Part shown: positions 41,850 through 53,746 of the stretch, piece by piece
Layout of the letters: every line of letters begins with the position of its first letter
How positions within the stretch are numbered: position 1 is the first letter of the stretch
Assembly (NCBI GenBank): GCA_029204225.1
Contig: CM055102.1
Coordinates: 2,051,629-2,115,628, forward strand
Origin: Diphasiastrum complanatum
Lineage: Eukaryota; Streptophyta; Lycopodiopsida; Lycopodiales; Lycopodiaceae
Direction: 5' to 3'
Length of the DNA: 64,000 nt
The notes under the pieces: generated by a model
The model's database searches: none
The model's input: the letters and a program-made list of their open reading frames with translations, nothing else
Told to the model about the DNA's origin: nothing
Made by a program: the position numbers and the translations under genes

Positions 41850-43880
41850 TGGCAAACATCAATGAGACAATTTTGGGCGATGCAAGCAAACTTGATGGGG
41901 CTTCTAACTACAACATCTAGAAATTCAAAATGAAGAGCATTTTGACGGAGAAAGAGTTGTGGGAGATCGTGACAGGTATTGAAGTTCGGCCAAATACTAC
42001 TCCAGGTGACATAAGGGCCTTTGATAAAAAGACGCAGAGAGCATTGTCCTTGATCAATATTTCAGTGAAAGACCATGTGATCACTCATATAAGTGATGCC
42101 ACGACGGCTAGGGGAGCTTGGGAAGCTCTTAGAATGCAATTGCAAACTTGCAATCCAGCTCGAGCCATGTTCTTGAAGTCGAGATTGAATGCAGTAAGGA
42201 TGGAAGAAAGTGAATCAGTGGGATCTTTCTTCACAGGATAAAGGAGCTGAGAGATCAACTTGTGGCAATTGGAGAACCAATCAGGGATATTGAATTGGTA
42301 CATACCACAATGAGCGGTGTCTCGGAAGGGCTACAGATGTTTGTGAGCGGCATTGCTTTGAGGGAGAGGTTGCCTACTTTTGAAGACTTCCACGGAATCA
42401 TGTTGCAAGAAGAGCAGCGTCGTGAAGTGGTGAAGTCAAGGCAAACCCCACAGGAGGATCAAGCCTTGCTTGCTAAAGGCAAGCAAAAAGGATGGAAAAG
42501 GATTCCTAAGAAATCCAAGGATGATGATGACGAGGGAGAGTAGTCATTAAAAGAGAAAAAGAAGAAGAAAGGAAAATGTTACTATTGCCACAAACCGGGT
42601 CATTGGGCACGCGAGTGTTATAAGAAGAAAGCAGACATAAAGGCGGGAAAAGTGACTCAACAAGGAAACATTGCCGAAGATGATGGAAAAGATGACGAGA
42701 CAAGTGTCTTCTCATCGGCATTGGCATCCCAAGTTGATGATGGTGCTAGATGGTTCATAGATTCAGGCGCCGCAAGGCATATGACCAGGAAACGTGATTG
42801 GTTTGAAAAATTCTCACCAATCCATGATGGGGATAAGGTCACTCAAGCCAATGGAGAGGAATGCCAGATACAGTGTGTGGGCAATGTACCTGTGCAATTT
42901 CCTGATGGCAAAATCAAAAACATCCCTAATATACTTTATGTTCCTGGACTCAAAAAGAGTTTGCTTTCTGTTGGTGTAATGGCAAATCAACATCTTAAAG
43001 TTGAATTTGTCAAGGATGGATGCCTTATGAAGGATATGAACCACAACCATAAAGTGGTGGCGAAGGGTTATAGAGATAGTAACTATGGCCTTTATAAATT
43101 GGATGCAGCAAAACCAGGTGAATATGGTTTGGTTATCTCAACAGCAGTTGTGGCATAGAAGAATTGGTCATTTGAACTATGGGAGCCTTGAGATTGATGG
43201 CGAAGCTGAAGATGGTAATAGAGTTACCGGCATTGCAGGATGATCATCATGCAATATGTGAAGGATGCATCATGGGAAAGCATCACAGGGAGACATTCAA
43301 GAAAGGTGGAGCTGCAAGAGCTAAGAAATCGCTAGAACTCATTCACAGACGACCTGTGCGGCCCAATGAAGACCATGTCGTTGGGAAAGCATATTATTTT
43401 ATGACTTTCATAGATGATTACTCTAGGAGGACATGGGTTTATTTCTTGAAGAAGAAATCTGATGCTTTTGCTCGCTTCAAGGAGTTCAAAACTTTGGTAG
43501 AGAACCAACTGGATGCACGCATCAAAGTGCTAAGATCTGATAGAGGGGCAAATACAAAACCTGATGATTTTGAAGACTTTTGCAAAGAACACGACATCAA
43601 AAGACAATTCACACAGTCAGCTGAAAGGAAAAACATGACTATCATGGAGAGTGCACGCTCCATGATGAAGCAAATGGGCTTGACCGATTCACTTTGGTCG
43701 GAAGCGTGCAGGTGCGACAAACGTTCTTGCAAAATAGGAGCCCTACAGTTGCGGTTCCAAATGTGACTCCCGAAGAAGCATTTACTGGAATTAAAGCCAA
43801 AAATTGACAAGTTTCATGTCATTGGATGTAAGGCCTATGTACATGTGCCAAAGGAGGAGCGAAAAAAACTTGATGCTCCT
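41850..43880 (+). pseudogene. copia Gag-protease-integrase (family distinct from A)
   Basis: ATG 41850 starts MANINETILGDASKLDGASNYNI, then a stop where Trp is expected, then the Gag body (ELWEIVTGIE, SLINISVKDHVITHI, AWEALRMQLQ). A frameshift lies near 42238. KGKCYYCHKPGHWARECYKKK is a complete zinc knuckle. The protease reads WFIDSGAARHMT and is intact. GAG-pre-integrase and integrase follow (CEGCIMGKHHRETF, FIDDYSRRTWVYFLK, RSDRGAN). SAERKN keeps the catalytic Glu, but the preceding P-QNGV residues are deleted. Homology ends near 43880 with VHVPKEERKKLDA; RT is absent. The Gag is of the type seen in Tnt1/Tork-like elements (UBN2). Confidence 0.9.
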
Positions 43881-44690
43881 TTATGGCTGAGTGTGACAGT
43901 TTGAAGCTTCATTCTCGACGAGAGCTACAGCCCGATAATTCGACTTGCCTGACGATTCGTTTGCTCAATGTCCCATCTTCAGCACTTGTAGGAATCCGAC
44001 AATTCGGTGTCGATGCCCGCCAATTTGTCGGCCATGCTAGAGAAGGGTTGCATGAGTTCACCATCTCCAACACCCACTCACTTCATAATTTTCAGTTAGG
44101 TGTCTCTTTTATGATGGTTTTTTTCTCCACTATAATTTTTTCTAACACACGAAAGAAAATGTACACTTGAAGGCTTGAAGCTTGCTCGATCAAGTGGAAT
44201 GAGCAACTTCCAGTAAACAACCGATTGTTTTCAAAGATTGTTGGATGATTTTGCTCGTAGGAAGTCAACTATTCGAATTGAAGAAGATTTCGATTTTAGA
44301 ATCAAAGTTTAATAAGAATTTAATGAAGCTAGATAGGAAAAAAAATTGGCCATGTTGAGAAATGGGACGAAAACAACCAATTTTCATGAAAGAAGGGCGT
44401 AAATATTGTGCTCAATGTATGTCAACTGACAACAAATAACCTAAAAAAACATGAGGCCCTTGGCAAAATGCCATCTATACAATATTTGCCTCTCTCATTT
44501 CTATCTCGAACAACTAGTTGAAGAATTTTGAAGCAATTAAAGATTGCAAGATCAATGATTAGAGAGGATGAGATCATCCTATTGAATTTCTCGAAATCAA
44601 TGCCATGATTTGATAACTTTCCAATGAAATATTTATCTAGTTTTATAACATATCAAAGTGCCAATAATGTGTGTGTGTGTTTAACATCAA
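43881..44690. other. Intergenic, no gene recognised
   Basis: Follows the truncated copia. Frames such as 43883-44170 lack protein character. No LTR, PBS or RNA gene seen. Confidence 0.4.
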
Positions 44691-44912
44691 AGTATAAGAC
44701 ACCATAGGAATTTGCCATGCCACCAAGATAATAGAATACATACACCTGCCATTATTATATGATTCAAACCAAGATAATACATACAACTATCATATAGGAA
44801 TAGAATACAGATACCTTTCATATGAGTCTAAATAATAGAATACATACACCTATCATTTATGAGTCAAGACTCAAAAATGATGGAATATATTGATCTATCA
44901 TAATATGAATGA
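44691..44912 (+). repeat. Degenerate AT-rich repeats
   Basis: AATAGAATACATACACCT and variants recur about every 55-75 bp (near 44730, 44795 and 44832), separated by CATATGA/TTATGAGTC spacers. A (GT)6 run precedes them at about 44669. Confidence 0.55.
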
Positions 44913-46803
44913 ATATTTCATGATTGGATATGAGCGTATGTAGTAAGGACTGATGGGGACTCGCAGACAGGCCACCACATTTTGTAGTTGTTGTCAATCA
45001 AACTCAAATTGGGGAATACTTAAGGAGTGCACTCCATGTGCACCTACACTCCTGGCGCCACTCCATCCAATTGTGATGGATGAGGCGAAGGAAAAAAAAA
45101 AGATATGTGTGGCCTTGGATGGAGTGGGGATGGTGAGCCCACCACATTTGACTGTTTACTCCTTTCACAATACCCGTGACCAGGCCTGCAGTTGCAGATT
45201 GCAACTTGCATTGCAGTGAAGGCTCATCTGCCACAAAGGCAAAATATATACAATGAAAAGGAAAACTTAAAACGAGTCCAAATTTTAGAATTTTCCTTTC
45301 GTTTTGAAGGCCATATTAAAATTAACAGTCAAACCTGACTTAAGATTCGAAACCTCGCGGCTGCCTCACCTCAATTCCCCTTTTTGACGCCACGTGCTAC
45401 TTGCACTTGCACTTGCACGTGGTATGTGTGGACAGCATGATCCGCAAAATTCATTCTTTCCTTTACCAGATCAGATCAGTGATAGCGGTGCTCTAAAATC
45501 GTATCAGATGACGGCAAATTTCTAAATTCCAGTTTAATGAGAGAAGATACTGCATATTTTATAAGAATATGCTGCATTTTAATGAGGATATGAAGATCTT
45601 CGCATTCTCATGAGGATACCCTTCTGGCTCTGGCCTCATTTAAGGAGGATTGGGTCTATTTCTTTTAATTTTAGCTAGAGTTTAGCAGTGCTTTAGGAAT
45701 TGTCATCCAAATTCCAAAGCCATGCAGTTTAGTTAGAATAATATACCGAATTCTAATGAGAATATGAGATTATCCGCGTTCTAATGAGGATATCCTGCTC
45801 GTTTTAGTTTATAAAGAGATGAGACTATGTAAGTTCATAGTATTGTGGTAAATAAATCTTTTGCTGACTTGAATGTATAGTTTAGAATGTAATAAAGTCT
45901 AGTATTTGTTCCATAGAACATAAGAGTTCTCACCAAAGAAGATAATTATGGAGTTTCTGAAAGTCAACGTCTTTTAATTTTCTTTTGAACCAGGTTACGA
46001 TGGAGCTAGATGCCATTCTAGCATAATGCTGGTTTTCTAGCACTGCTTCATAGGATTTATAGACCCTCGGTGGTGGACAGATAATGATAGACCGGGAGAC
46101 AGTTTGCATGTTGAGGAAATAGACATATGTCCGTTCAATACTTTTGATGAGCTTTGGGCCAAATTTTTGCATGTCGGTCCTCGGAGATTTAAAAGCGCTA
46201 CAGATTGCTACTTGTATTAGAATTTTTAAGGTTTTGGAGTTTAATTCTTTTCCTATTTTTTAACTATGAAATCTGCGTTTTATCTGGGCTAAGGGCTTAA
46301 GTGAGATCCAACACCATAGGTTCAATCTCCAGGACCGTCACGGTGGTATCAAGAAAGGACTCAGGAGTCAGTAGCCATCAGGACAAAATTTTGGATTCTT
46401 TATACTTTATGGATTGTCCTTTGATTTGATGCATGAGCTGCTTGCTGCGGTATGAGCTTGGTCTATAGTACTATTCAGTCGTGGAGCTTTCTAAATTCAA
46501 AATATACGTAACAAAAGCATGATTCATTGTAAAAATCTGTATAGTTCCACTTTAAAGAGTTCTAGGAGTGCTGCCATCATGCTAATAGAACAGTACATTT
46601 GAAGGAGGGTTTGATTTTGAACTGTGTGCTTGATCTGTATCATGTATGTGTTGGGGCAAGTTGTTTTGGCCATGAAAATCTTTATTGAGCAGCTCTGCAG
46701 CTCGTGCATTCGATTTTAGTTATATTTGAAGCTAAAGGAGGGAGCACAGTTTTGATTCGATATTAGTTAGATCTTAATAAAGCGCAAGGAGCGATCATCA
46801 GAG
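44913..46803 (+). promoter_or_regulatory. Upstream region of the transporter gene
   Basis: No coding gene. It contains the paired G-boxes at 45390-45422. At 45577 and about 45751, related ATGAGGATAT-rich blocks are repeated 174 bp apart, and the second is followed by TTTATAAAGAGATGAGAC (near 45811). That arrangement resembles a small decayed LTR with a TATA box, or the gene's own distal promoter. The transcription start is not evident. Confidence 0.4.
45390..45422 (+). promoter_or_regulatory. Inverted pair of G-box/ABRE-like sites
   Basis: CCACGTGC (45390-45397) and GCACGTGG (45415-45422) are exact inverted copies, 17 bp apart, with a CTTGCA triple repeat between them. CACGTG is the core bound by plant bZIP/bHLH factors. 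It lies 1.4 kb upstream of the transporter ATG; function is inferred. Confidence 0.5.
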
Positions 46804-48830
46804 ATGGATTCTACCCATACCTTGGAGGAAGGTTTGTTAGAAGATGACTTTGGTACTGAGGCTCCAGCTGTAAAGAAGGGAGGTTGGCTGCTCAACAAAT
46901 CAGTGCATATTGATGAGCGCATCATCGTTCATGAGAAGCTGTCAGTGGACGAGATGCTGCGGAAATGGGTGGGAGAGTTTGGGATAGCGCAGTTTATGCA
47001 TTTCATGCTGGTGAGCTTGGCATGGACCATGGAAGCGCTGCACACCATGGTCATGATTTTCGCTGATCGTGAGCCAGAATGGCGATGCCTTCCATCTTCC
47101 GCGCCTGCTTCCAATACTTACTCAGCTTCTGGATCATTTTCCTGTACAGACGCAGCGTCTAGATGCAGCATGGATTATCCCAGCGCTTGGGAATGGGTGG
47201 GCGCAAAAGGCAGCTCGATCGTATCCGAATGGGGCCTCACATGTAAGGATAGCTACAAAGTTGGCCTGGTGGACTCCATGTTCTTCGTTGGAGCCATCTG
47301 CGGTAATACGGTCTCTATCTTTGTTTCTCTCTTCAATTGATGATGTTTTTCGAATCATTCATTTGATTATGTGATGGAAGAATGAATGGCTATTTGATCC
47401 GGCATGTCTCCCTGATCATGTGATAGAAAAATGAATAGCTGCTTCGTTTCGCAGGTGCTGGCATCTTCGGCAATCTTTCGGATTCGTCCCTTGGACGCAA
47501 AGGCGTGCTCCGGCTAGTGTGTCTGATGAGCGGCGTAGCTGGGCTAGCCACAGCATTGTCACCAAATTACTGGATCTACCTCGTGCTGCGCTGGATCACC
47601 GGCGTGGCCTGTGGAGGAGTGGGTCTATCTTCTTTCGTGCTTGCCACTGAGCCTGTAGGCCCATCGAGGAGAGGAGCCGTAGGAATGTCGGCTTTCTATT
47701 TCTTCTCGCTGGGAATCATGGTGCTGCCTTCCCTTGCCTATGTCTCATCTTACTCATGGCGCCATCTTTACATCTTCACCTCCATTCCCACGCTCGTATA
47801 TTGCGTGCTCGTCCTGCCCTTCGTCTCCGAGTCTCCGCGCTGGTACATAGTCCAGGGGCGCATGGAAGACGCGATGAAAGCGCTTCGAGTATTCGCTCGA
47901 AGGAATGGCAAATTTATTCCGCGTGGCGTCGAGCTAGCTTCAGAACTCGGCGATGGTGAGAATAGTCCGAAAGCTGTAGCAAAAATAGCAGAGAATCAGG
48001 ATGGAGACACCGTCCCATTGTCGGTGGATCACTCCCAAGATTTTTCAAGCATCGACAGCTCTCCCGCAGGCGGCACCAAAGCATCAGGCAGCTTGCTTGA
48101 CATATTTAGATATGCGGAGACACGGTTGAGAATGATCGTGATGGCTGTAGTTTGGTTCAGCTGCGCTGTTGTTTACTATGGCATCAGCCTCAACGTCGTC
48201 AACATCGGCGTCAGTCTCTATCTCAGCGTCTTCCTCAACGCCATCGCAGAGATGCCGGCCTTCGCCATCACTGCCTTCCTCCTAGGAAAGCTGGGCCGAA
48301 AAGTCATGCTCGCTGGATCAATGTTACTCAGCGGAGGCTGCTGTCTCATTGCCACCTTCCTCATCACCACACCCTCACCATCGCCAGCACCATTGCCCAA
48401 TTCTTTGTTCTTAGGAAACTGGGCAGCTGTGCCTTACATGAACATGCTGCACTCCGATGCAAGTTCGGCTCCGTTGCACAATGCAAAGGAAATTGGACGA
48501 CTAGTATGCGGAGTTGTGGGAATTTTCGGCATGGCTGCAACTTACAATCTCACCTATCTTTACACGGCAGAGCTCTTCCCTACGGTGGTGAGGAATGCTG
48601 CGCTTGGGCTGGCGAGTCAGGCTTCACAGCTAGGAGCAGTGGTGGCACCGCTTGTGGTGGTCCTGGGGCGCATGAATCCCTCTATCTCATTTGCTGTCTT
48701 TGCAGTATCGGCAATCACTGGGGGCTTGCTGTCGCTGAAACTCCCCGAGACCTTGAATAAGCCACTGTGGGACACTTTTGAAGGATTGAAGAGTGAAGAA
48801 CAAAGACACGAACACGAAATTGTTAGCTGA
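46804..48830 (+). CDS. Organic cation/carnitine transporter (OCT4-like, SLC22/MFS family)
   Basis: Two exons (46804-47302 and 47455-48830) encode 624 residues. The family moves organic cations, carnitine or polyamines across plasma or vacuolar membranes. Residues 43-95 (LSVDEMLRKWVGEFG to MVMIFADREPEWRC) match plant OCTs: amphipathic N-terminus, then TM1. A loop with Cys 95, 114, 121 and 147 and the EWGLTCKD motif lies between TM1 and TM2, typical of SLC22. MFS motif A is GNLSDSSLGRKG (172-183). ATEPVGPSRRG (230-240) and SESPRW (291-296) are conserved; LLGKLGRK is the second motif A, and YTAELFPTVVRN is near the C-terminus. Plant OCTs are usually nearer 500-530 residues. The excess lies in a Ser/Asp-rich cytosolic loop after SESPRW and a Pro/Ser/Asn insert near TM9-10. 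No breaks; composition is GC-richer than its surroundings. Substrate cannot be told. Confidence 0.9.
47303..47454 (+). other. Intron of the transporter gene
   Basis: 152 bp with GTAATA donor and TTTCGCAG acceptor. It splits the Gly-167 codon after its first base. Splicing joins GAIC-G to AGIFGNLSD and restores MFS motif A; unspliced reading stops at 47338. Confidence 0.88.
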
Positions 48831-49962
48831 TCTTCACGTTCTTATAATTGAACTGAGATAAGCTCCTAACTTGCCGACTTTGGTGAACCAAAACCATGTC
48901 TAATTTTGATGACATTCTAAAAAACACAAAACGTTCACCGGTAGATGCAGATCAGTTATTGTGACTTTTCCGTTCTTGATCAAGGATGGCAATGGATAAG
49001 TGATCAAACATGGAAGAAATGGTCCTCCTTTTATCCTGCTCTCCAGATACTTTTCTCTTGAAAAACTCATTCTCAAAACAAGTTCAGATCATAGCACAAA
49101 GGCCATTGAATCAAAAGCCGCTAGTGTAATTAGAATTAATGGAAACGATTTAGCATTCAAGTCATTGAATTTGCCATGCTCAAGCTTTTTGAATTATTAT
49201 TATTATTATGAGGTTCCCAATGATATTACTTTGTGCACAGGAGAGCAACTATTGCGTGTCAATTTTGCTCTTAGTTTTGACCTTCAGTTTTAAATTCTTG
49301 AAAATATCCTCAAACTTTGGTATTAATATCAATGCACAATTGATATTGATTTCTCTATACCATTATGCATCTTGGTTAAAAGGGGGACTTGAACACCTTG
49401 GATGCCAAGCTAATCAACTAAGCCAAACGGGTGGATTCTGATACAATTATGGGATTTAGGCGATTAATTGCATTATCTTCAGAAGTTCACTCATCAGAAC
49501 TTGATTGTTCTATTGGCTATAGGTTACTGTACCGTGAGACACTACCAAGCGGGATTTCCTTGACATTTGTGCATGAAAAGACGGTTCCACACTGTCAATC
49601 AGTAAGAGAGGAAATGCGTGGAGAATGTATCGAATCTGTGAGAGCTAAATTTATACAGATGCAAAGCAAGAAAGGGTGGCTATGGATGAGTGTGGCAAGA
49701 AAATTCCTCCACACCAAGAATCGAGTGTACAGCCGAAACCAACAGTGTCAGAGTGCTCAATAATTTGAGACAGCGAGGACTTCAAAAGCTTGGGGAGGTT
49801 TGGAATTAGAATCTAATTAGAGTGCCTATGTACTCTTGGATTCAGAGAAACAAAAAAGCAAAATACTGTTTTTATGAGCTTTCAACCACAAAGTTCTAAA
49901 AGCACAACACCATCAAGTACAAGACAACCAAAGAAGGACAAAATGAATGCAACTAATTCGAT
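48831..49962. other. 3' flank of the transporter gene, no gene recognised
   Basis: AT-rich, with a short (ATT)n run at about 49194-49209. A plus-strand frame of 110 codons (49431-49763) has no recognisable motif and may be chance. No polyadenylation signal could be fixed. Confidence 0.35.
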
Positions 49963-49975
49963 GGCTCTGATATCA
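49963..49975 (-). other. Possible copia PBS remnant
   Basis: GGCTCTGATATCA on the plus strand is the complement of TGGTATCAGAGCC with one change. TTAGAAGTTCC follows, as expected at an LTR end in minus orientation. No partner LTR or coding region supports it. Confidence 0.35.
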
Positions 49976-50229
49976 ACTATTAGAAGTTCCATCGTGGAAG
50001 TTGATCAAAGGTTAATATGCAATTCTTGATGAATGCTCAATAATTGCCCATCCATAGAAACATTGACATCTCATCCTCATGCATTGGAGCAACACCAATT
50101 CAAGCATGCTCAAGGCTACAATTGAATCCATCCAATATATACATAGTATAAATGGGTCCTCCACCAAGATTGCCATGCCTGAACACCAAGCTTGCCATAA
50201 CTGAATTGAAGAGAATAAGTTTGTAAATA

Positions 50230-50830
50230 TTTTGATGCATCATCCTAAGCATGAAGTTAGGATGTATAAAATTCTTTTTGTGAAATATAAGGATGTCTTT
50301 GTTTGGAACCTTAAAGACTAGAAAGGCATACCAAAGAAATTTGGAGACAATATATATTTTAAAGAAGAGGCTGTGCCAATTCAACAAAGCAATATTGGTA
50401 AAATCCATAGTATTCTTTGATGGTAAAGATACAATAGATAGATATCTGAATGTAGGTAATATATATCATGTACTCCATAGTGAAAGGTTGTTTCTGGTTG
50501 TAATTGTCCCAAAGAGAAAAACAAAAAAGCTTATGTCAGTACGTCAAGAATTTGAATGTTGCAACTAAAAAAGACTACAATCCTTTACCTTTCATGGGTT
50601 CTATTTTAGAAAAGGTTGCAAATCATGAAAGATATAGCTTGCTTAATGGTTTCTCAAGGTATAACCAAGTGAATATCAAGAGAAGACTACCGTAATCACC
50701 ACTAATTGGGGAGCTTATGCCTAGCACCAGAATGCCTTTTGGTTTATGCAATGCACCAGCTACATTCCAAAGAATAATGACAACTAGAATTTTCTTATGG
50801 AATTCCTTGAAAGTTCTATTGATAATTTTT
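50230..50830 (+). pseudogene. gypsy reverse transcriptase scrap
   Basis: Pieces in three frames: KYKDVFVWNLKD (about 50280), IVPKRKTKK, NVATKKDYNPLPFMGSILEKV, YSLLNGFSRYNQVN and MPFGLCNAPATFQRIM (about 50725-50785). These are the RT N-terminal motifs of a gypsy element of the type often seen next to an EYKDVFAW linker. In the FLDGFSGYNQ box Asp is replaced (LLNGF). The FxDD box is not reached. It is very decayed and probably the oldest insertion here. Confidence 0.75.
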
Positions 50831-51437
50831 TACACTAATACAAGAGAACATTTGGGCAGATTGAGACAAACATTACAAAGGTAGAGAGAAACTTTAATTT
50901 TCTTACATACAAAAAAATAATTTACACTTTTTTACAACAAACTTATTTTACAAGCCAAATGTTTCATGGATTTCAAAAACATTCAATTCAATTAATAAAC
51001 TTTCTTAAGTCCTCTTTCTAAGTTCATTCATTTATCATTTCAATTTTTGAACCTCCATATTTTTTTGTTTGAAGTTAGATTCCTCCTGTACATTCAAAAG
51101 CAAAAGTGATCAGATCGTCAAGCTTGACATTGTGCAAATATCTATACTCTCATAATCATTACTTGATGTATTAAATTTCACTTCCTTTTTTTTTTCTAAT
51201 TTACTACATTTATATTTTATATTCTATTTCTTCGAACTCTTGTACCCTCCATTTGAGCTCAAATTCCAACACATTAAAAAGAAAAACTCATTGGCTCAAC
51301 AAGTTTGATATTGTAGAAGTCCTATTTATACCAAAATTTGATTTCTTCGAAAGTTCTTTATATTTGCTCTTATAGAAAACACACACGCACTATCATTAAT
51401 CCTATTTTTTGATAAATATTTCAAATGGATTGGAATT
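50831..51437. other. No gene recognised
   Basis: AT-rich with several poly-T runs. No repeat partner or motif seen in the window. Confidence 0.35.
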
Positions 51438-51827
51438 ATGAGCCGAAAGATGACAATCAGCCATATTGTGAAAAAAAATGACATAGAAGATTATTGGGAT
51501 CAAGGTGACTATGATCAAAATGACAAGTTCGGTGATGATTGTCAATATCAAGATTACAACAACAATTCTCAACTTGAACGCTCCTTTGAAAATTTCAATG
51601 ATGACCAACAATACGAGGATCAACACGAACAAGTCATTGAACATTGGATTGAAGATGATGCAATTGAACCATTCAATGGTCAAGATGAATTAGATTCCAA
51701 TGATGGTGAATATCAATGCATTAGAGGAGTTCCAAAATTCAAACTTATAAAGATATCTTTAGCTTTTTTCTTTAATTTTGACCACCACTTGGCCCAATCA
51801 AAATGCACACATTTGAAATCTACATAA
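51438..51827 (+). CDS. Hypothetical acidic Asp/Asn/Gln-rich frame
   Basis: 129-codon frame from ATG 51438, strongly acidic and rich in Asp, Asn, Gln, Tyr and Glu (for example DYWDQGDYDQNDKFGDD). Low complexity, no zinc knuckle, membrane segment or signal peptide. Low-complexity acidic frames occur by chance in A-rich DNA, yet this one lacks stops over 390 bp in a very AT-rich region. It may be a remnant of a transposon accessory frame or of a host gene. Function unknown. Confidence 0.2.
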   Translation: MSRKMTISHIVKKNDIEDYWDQGDYDQNDKFGDDCQYQDYNNNSQLERSFENFNDDQQYEDQHEQVIEHWIEDDAIEPFNGQDELDSNDGEYQCIRGVPKFKLIKISLAFFFNFDHHLAQSKCTHLKST

Positions 51828-52397
51828 CATAGGTCAAATAAATTGAAAAATAATAGATTTGTTTAACTATGCTAGTTAGTATAATGAAATTTGGTAACTA
51901 GTCTAGTTATAGTTATAGAATGATAGTAGGCACAATGATCTAATGTTGTTACTGTGATTCTGTCATGAGGTTAAATGTGATATGGAAAAATGAGTTTTTT
52001 AGGAAAAATGTGATGGATTGAGTTTGTGGATCGAACAGACAGGTCAAACAATCAGATCACAACGATCCTACTACTACACGAAGGCAATGGTCGACTGATT
52101 CTCTTGGTGCGTGCACTACTACAACAGTAGGTGAACACAAAATAGAGTTTGATTGTAGAAGAGCAAACAGTCAGATAAAATAATTAGAGACTTAGACAGA
52201 AACCGGAAAGCATGCAACACTAACAAAATCTGAATGCAAAACCTAATAGTAATTTATTTCAGATTGAATGTATAGAAATACAAGTCAGATGATACTAGTG
52301 AGCACAAATCAATAGCGAGTGAAACCACGTGCTCACAAAGCTAACTACGATATGTAATAGTTATGAGCTTGTATTGACAATCAGTCTGAAAGGAAAG
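51828..52397. other. No gene recognised
   Basis: AT-rich interval left of the copia LTR at 52398; no motif or repeat partner seen. Confidence 0.35.
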
Positions 52398-52941
52398 ATG
52401 TGAAGAATTGCCAAAAATTGGCAATTATAGGACCTAAATCTTAGATTTAAGGTGAAAATTTGACCAACTAGCTATCTACCAAGCATGACTCTAGGAAATA
52501 GACTAGGGTTTCATTTAGGTCAAGGAGAGTGAGTTAACTTCCTTATGACATGCTAGAAATCCACCTAACTTCAAGAAGGAAGTCGACTCTGCTATGTATT
52601 CCCTCTCTCCATAGTGAGAAGAAAGAAAATTTTAGAGCTCATTGGCAATCTCAAGCTAGTTCACTATGTACATTGAGTTTTTGTGATCCAAATGCAACCA
52701 AATCAATTTCTACTTGTTTCTTAGGTTGAAGGCCGTACTATAGCCTGTAGTACACACGTGTGGGCTCGGATTTCAATGTTGATCAATGCTTTTGATTGTT
52801 AATGCTTGTTGTTTGTCAAATTGCCAATCTAGATCAACTTTTTGATGACTAGTTTTTTGGTAGATTGTTAGGCAAGCATCCAATCACTCTTGTGGATCTT
52901 TTGTAGATCCATTTATGGTCCTAAAGTACAGTACTTTCACA
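52398..52941 (+). repeat. copia 5' LTR
   Basis: 544 bp from TGTGAAGAATTGCC to GTACTTTCACA, immediately followed by a PBS. The end is shared with LTRs at 11831-12346 (minus) and 16801-16874. CACACGTGTG lies at 52753-52762. Confidence 0.82.
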
Positions 52942-52954
52942 TGGTATCATAGCC
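52942..52954 (+). other. Primer-binding site, tRNA-iMet
   Basis: TGGTATCATAGCC, one base off the copia consensus. Confidence 0.82.
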
Positions 52955-53402
52955 AAGTACAAGATCATAAGCCATTGATCTAATGCATATCCATTTTTAG
53001 CAAGTTTTGGTGCTAAAAACTAGTATTGAGAGGGCAAGCTAGAATCTTGATTTTGGTAAGGAGATTTGATCCCAAACTTGGTAGGGGTCCAAAACCATAC
53101 TATCCACATGTGTGGGCACCTATGAACCTACATCTAATGCATAGTATTCATTTGATTCGAAAAAATTCAATTTGTGAGCTGTTGGTGTAATTTCTGGTGG
53201 AGATCCTAGAATAATCTACCAAGATCACTTGCCATTGATTAGATTTGAATTTGTTTCATGGAATATAATTAATCTAGGCTGAGTTCAAGTCCTATTAAGG
53301 TTAAAAACAGGTCTTGAAAGTACACCAAGAAGGAAGAAAGAGATTAATTCATTTTTTTGTCCAAAAATAGCCAAAATTGGCAAGATTTGATTGTAAGTAG
53401 AT

Positions 53403-53746
53403 TTCACATCATCTTATCTTCATTCCAACTTTGTGAGAGAGTGCTAGAACTGAGATTATAAGTCCATTTTTTGGATTAGAAATCTAATTTGAGTGAAAAA
53501 CTACAAGAGAGAGACCTTAGTGAGTTTCTAGAGACAATCAAATCCATTTCTTGGTAAGATTTGTTTGAAAGTAGTTTTCACTTCATCTTATCTTCATTCC
53601 AGCTTTGTGAGAGAGTGATAGAATTGTGATTATAAGTCCATTTGTTGGATTAAAAATCAAATTTGAGTGAAACATTGCAAGTGTGAGACCTTTGTGAGTT
53701 TCAAGTCAATCAAATCTATTTCTTGTTTGTAGAAGTCACCAGTAAG
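53403..53746 (+). repeat. 174-bp direct duplication in copia leader
   Basis: TTCACATCATCTTATCTTCA (53403) recurs at 53577 as TTCACTTCATCTTATCTTCA, and similarity continues for most of the 174-bp period (GTGAGAGAGTG, ATAAGTCCATTT, AATTTGAGTGAAA). The leader at 16885-17654 seems to have one copy. Confidence 0.85.

Noticed and set aside
44953-45219. Short plus and minus frames upstream of the transporter
   Set aside because: Overlapping frames on both strands, no motifs; probably chance in a GC-richer stretch.
48152-48760. 202-codon plus-strand frame inside exon 2
   Set aside because: Out-of-frame shadow of the transporter, whose own frame holds all MFS motifs.
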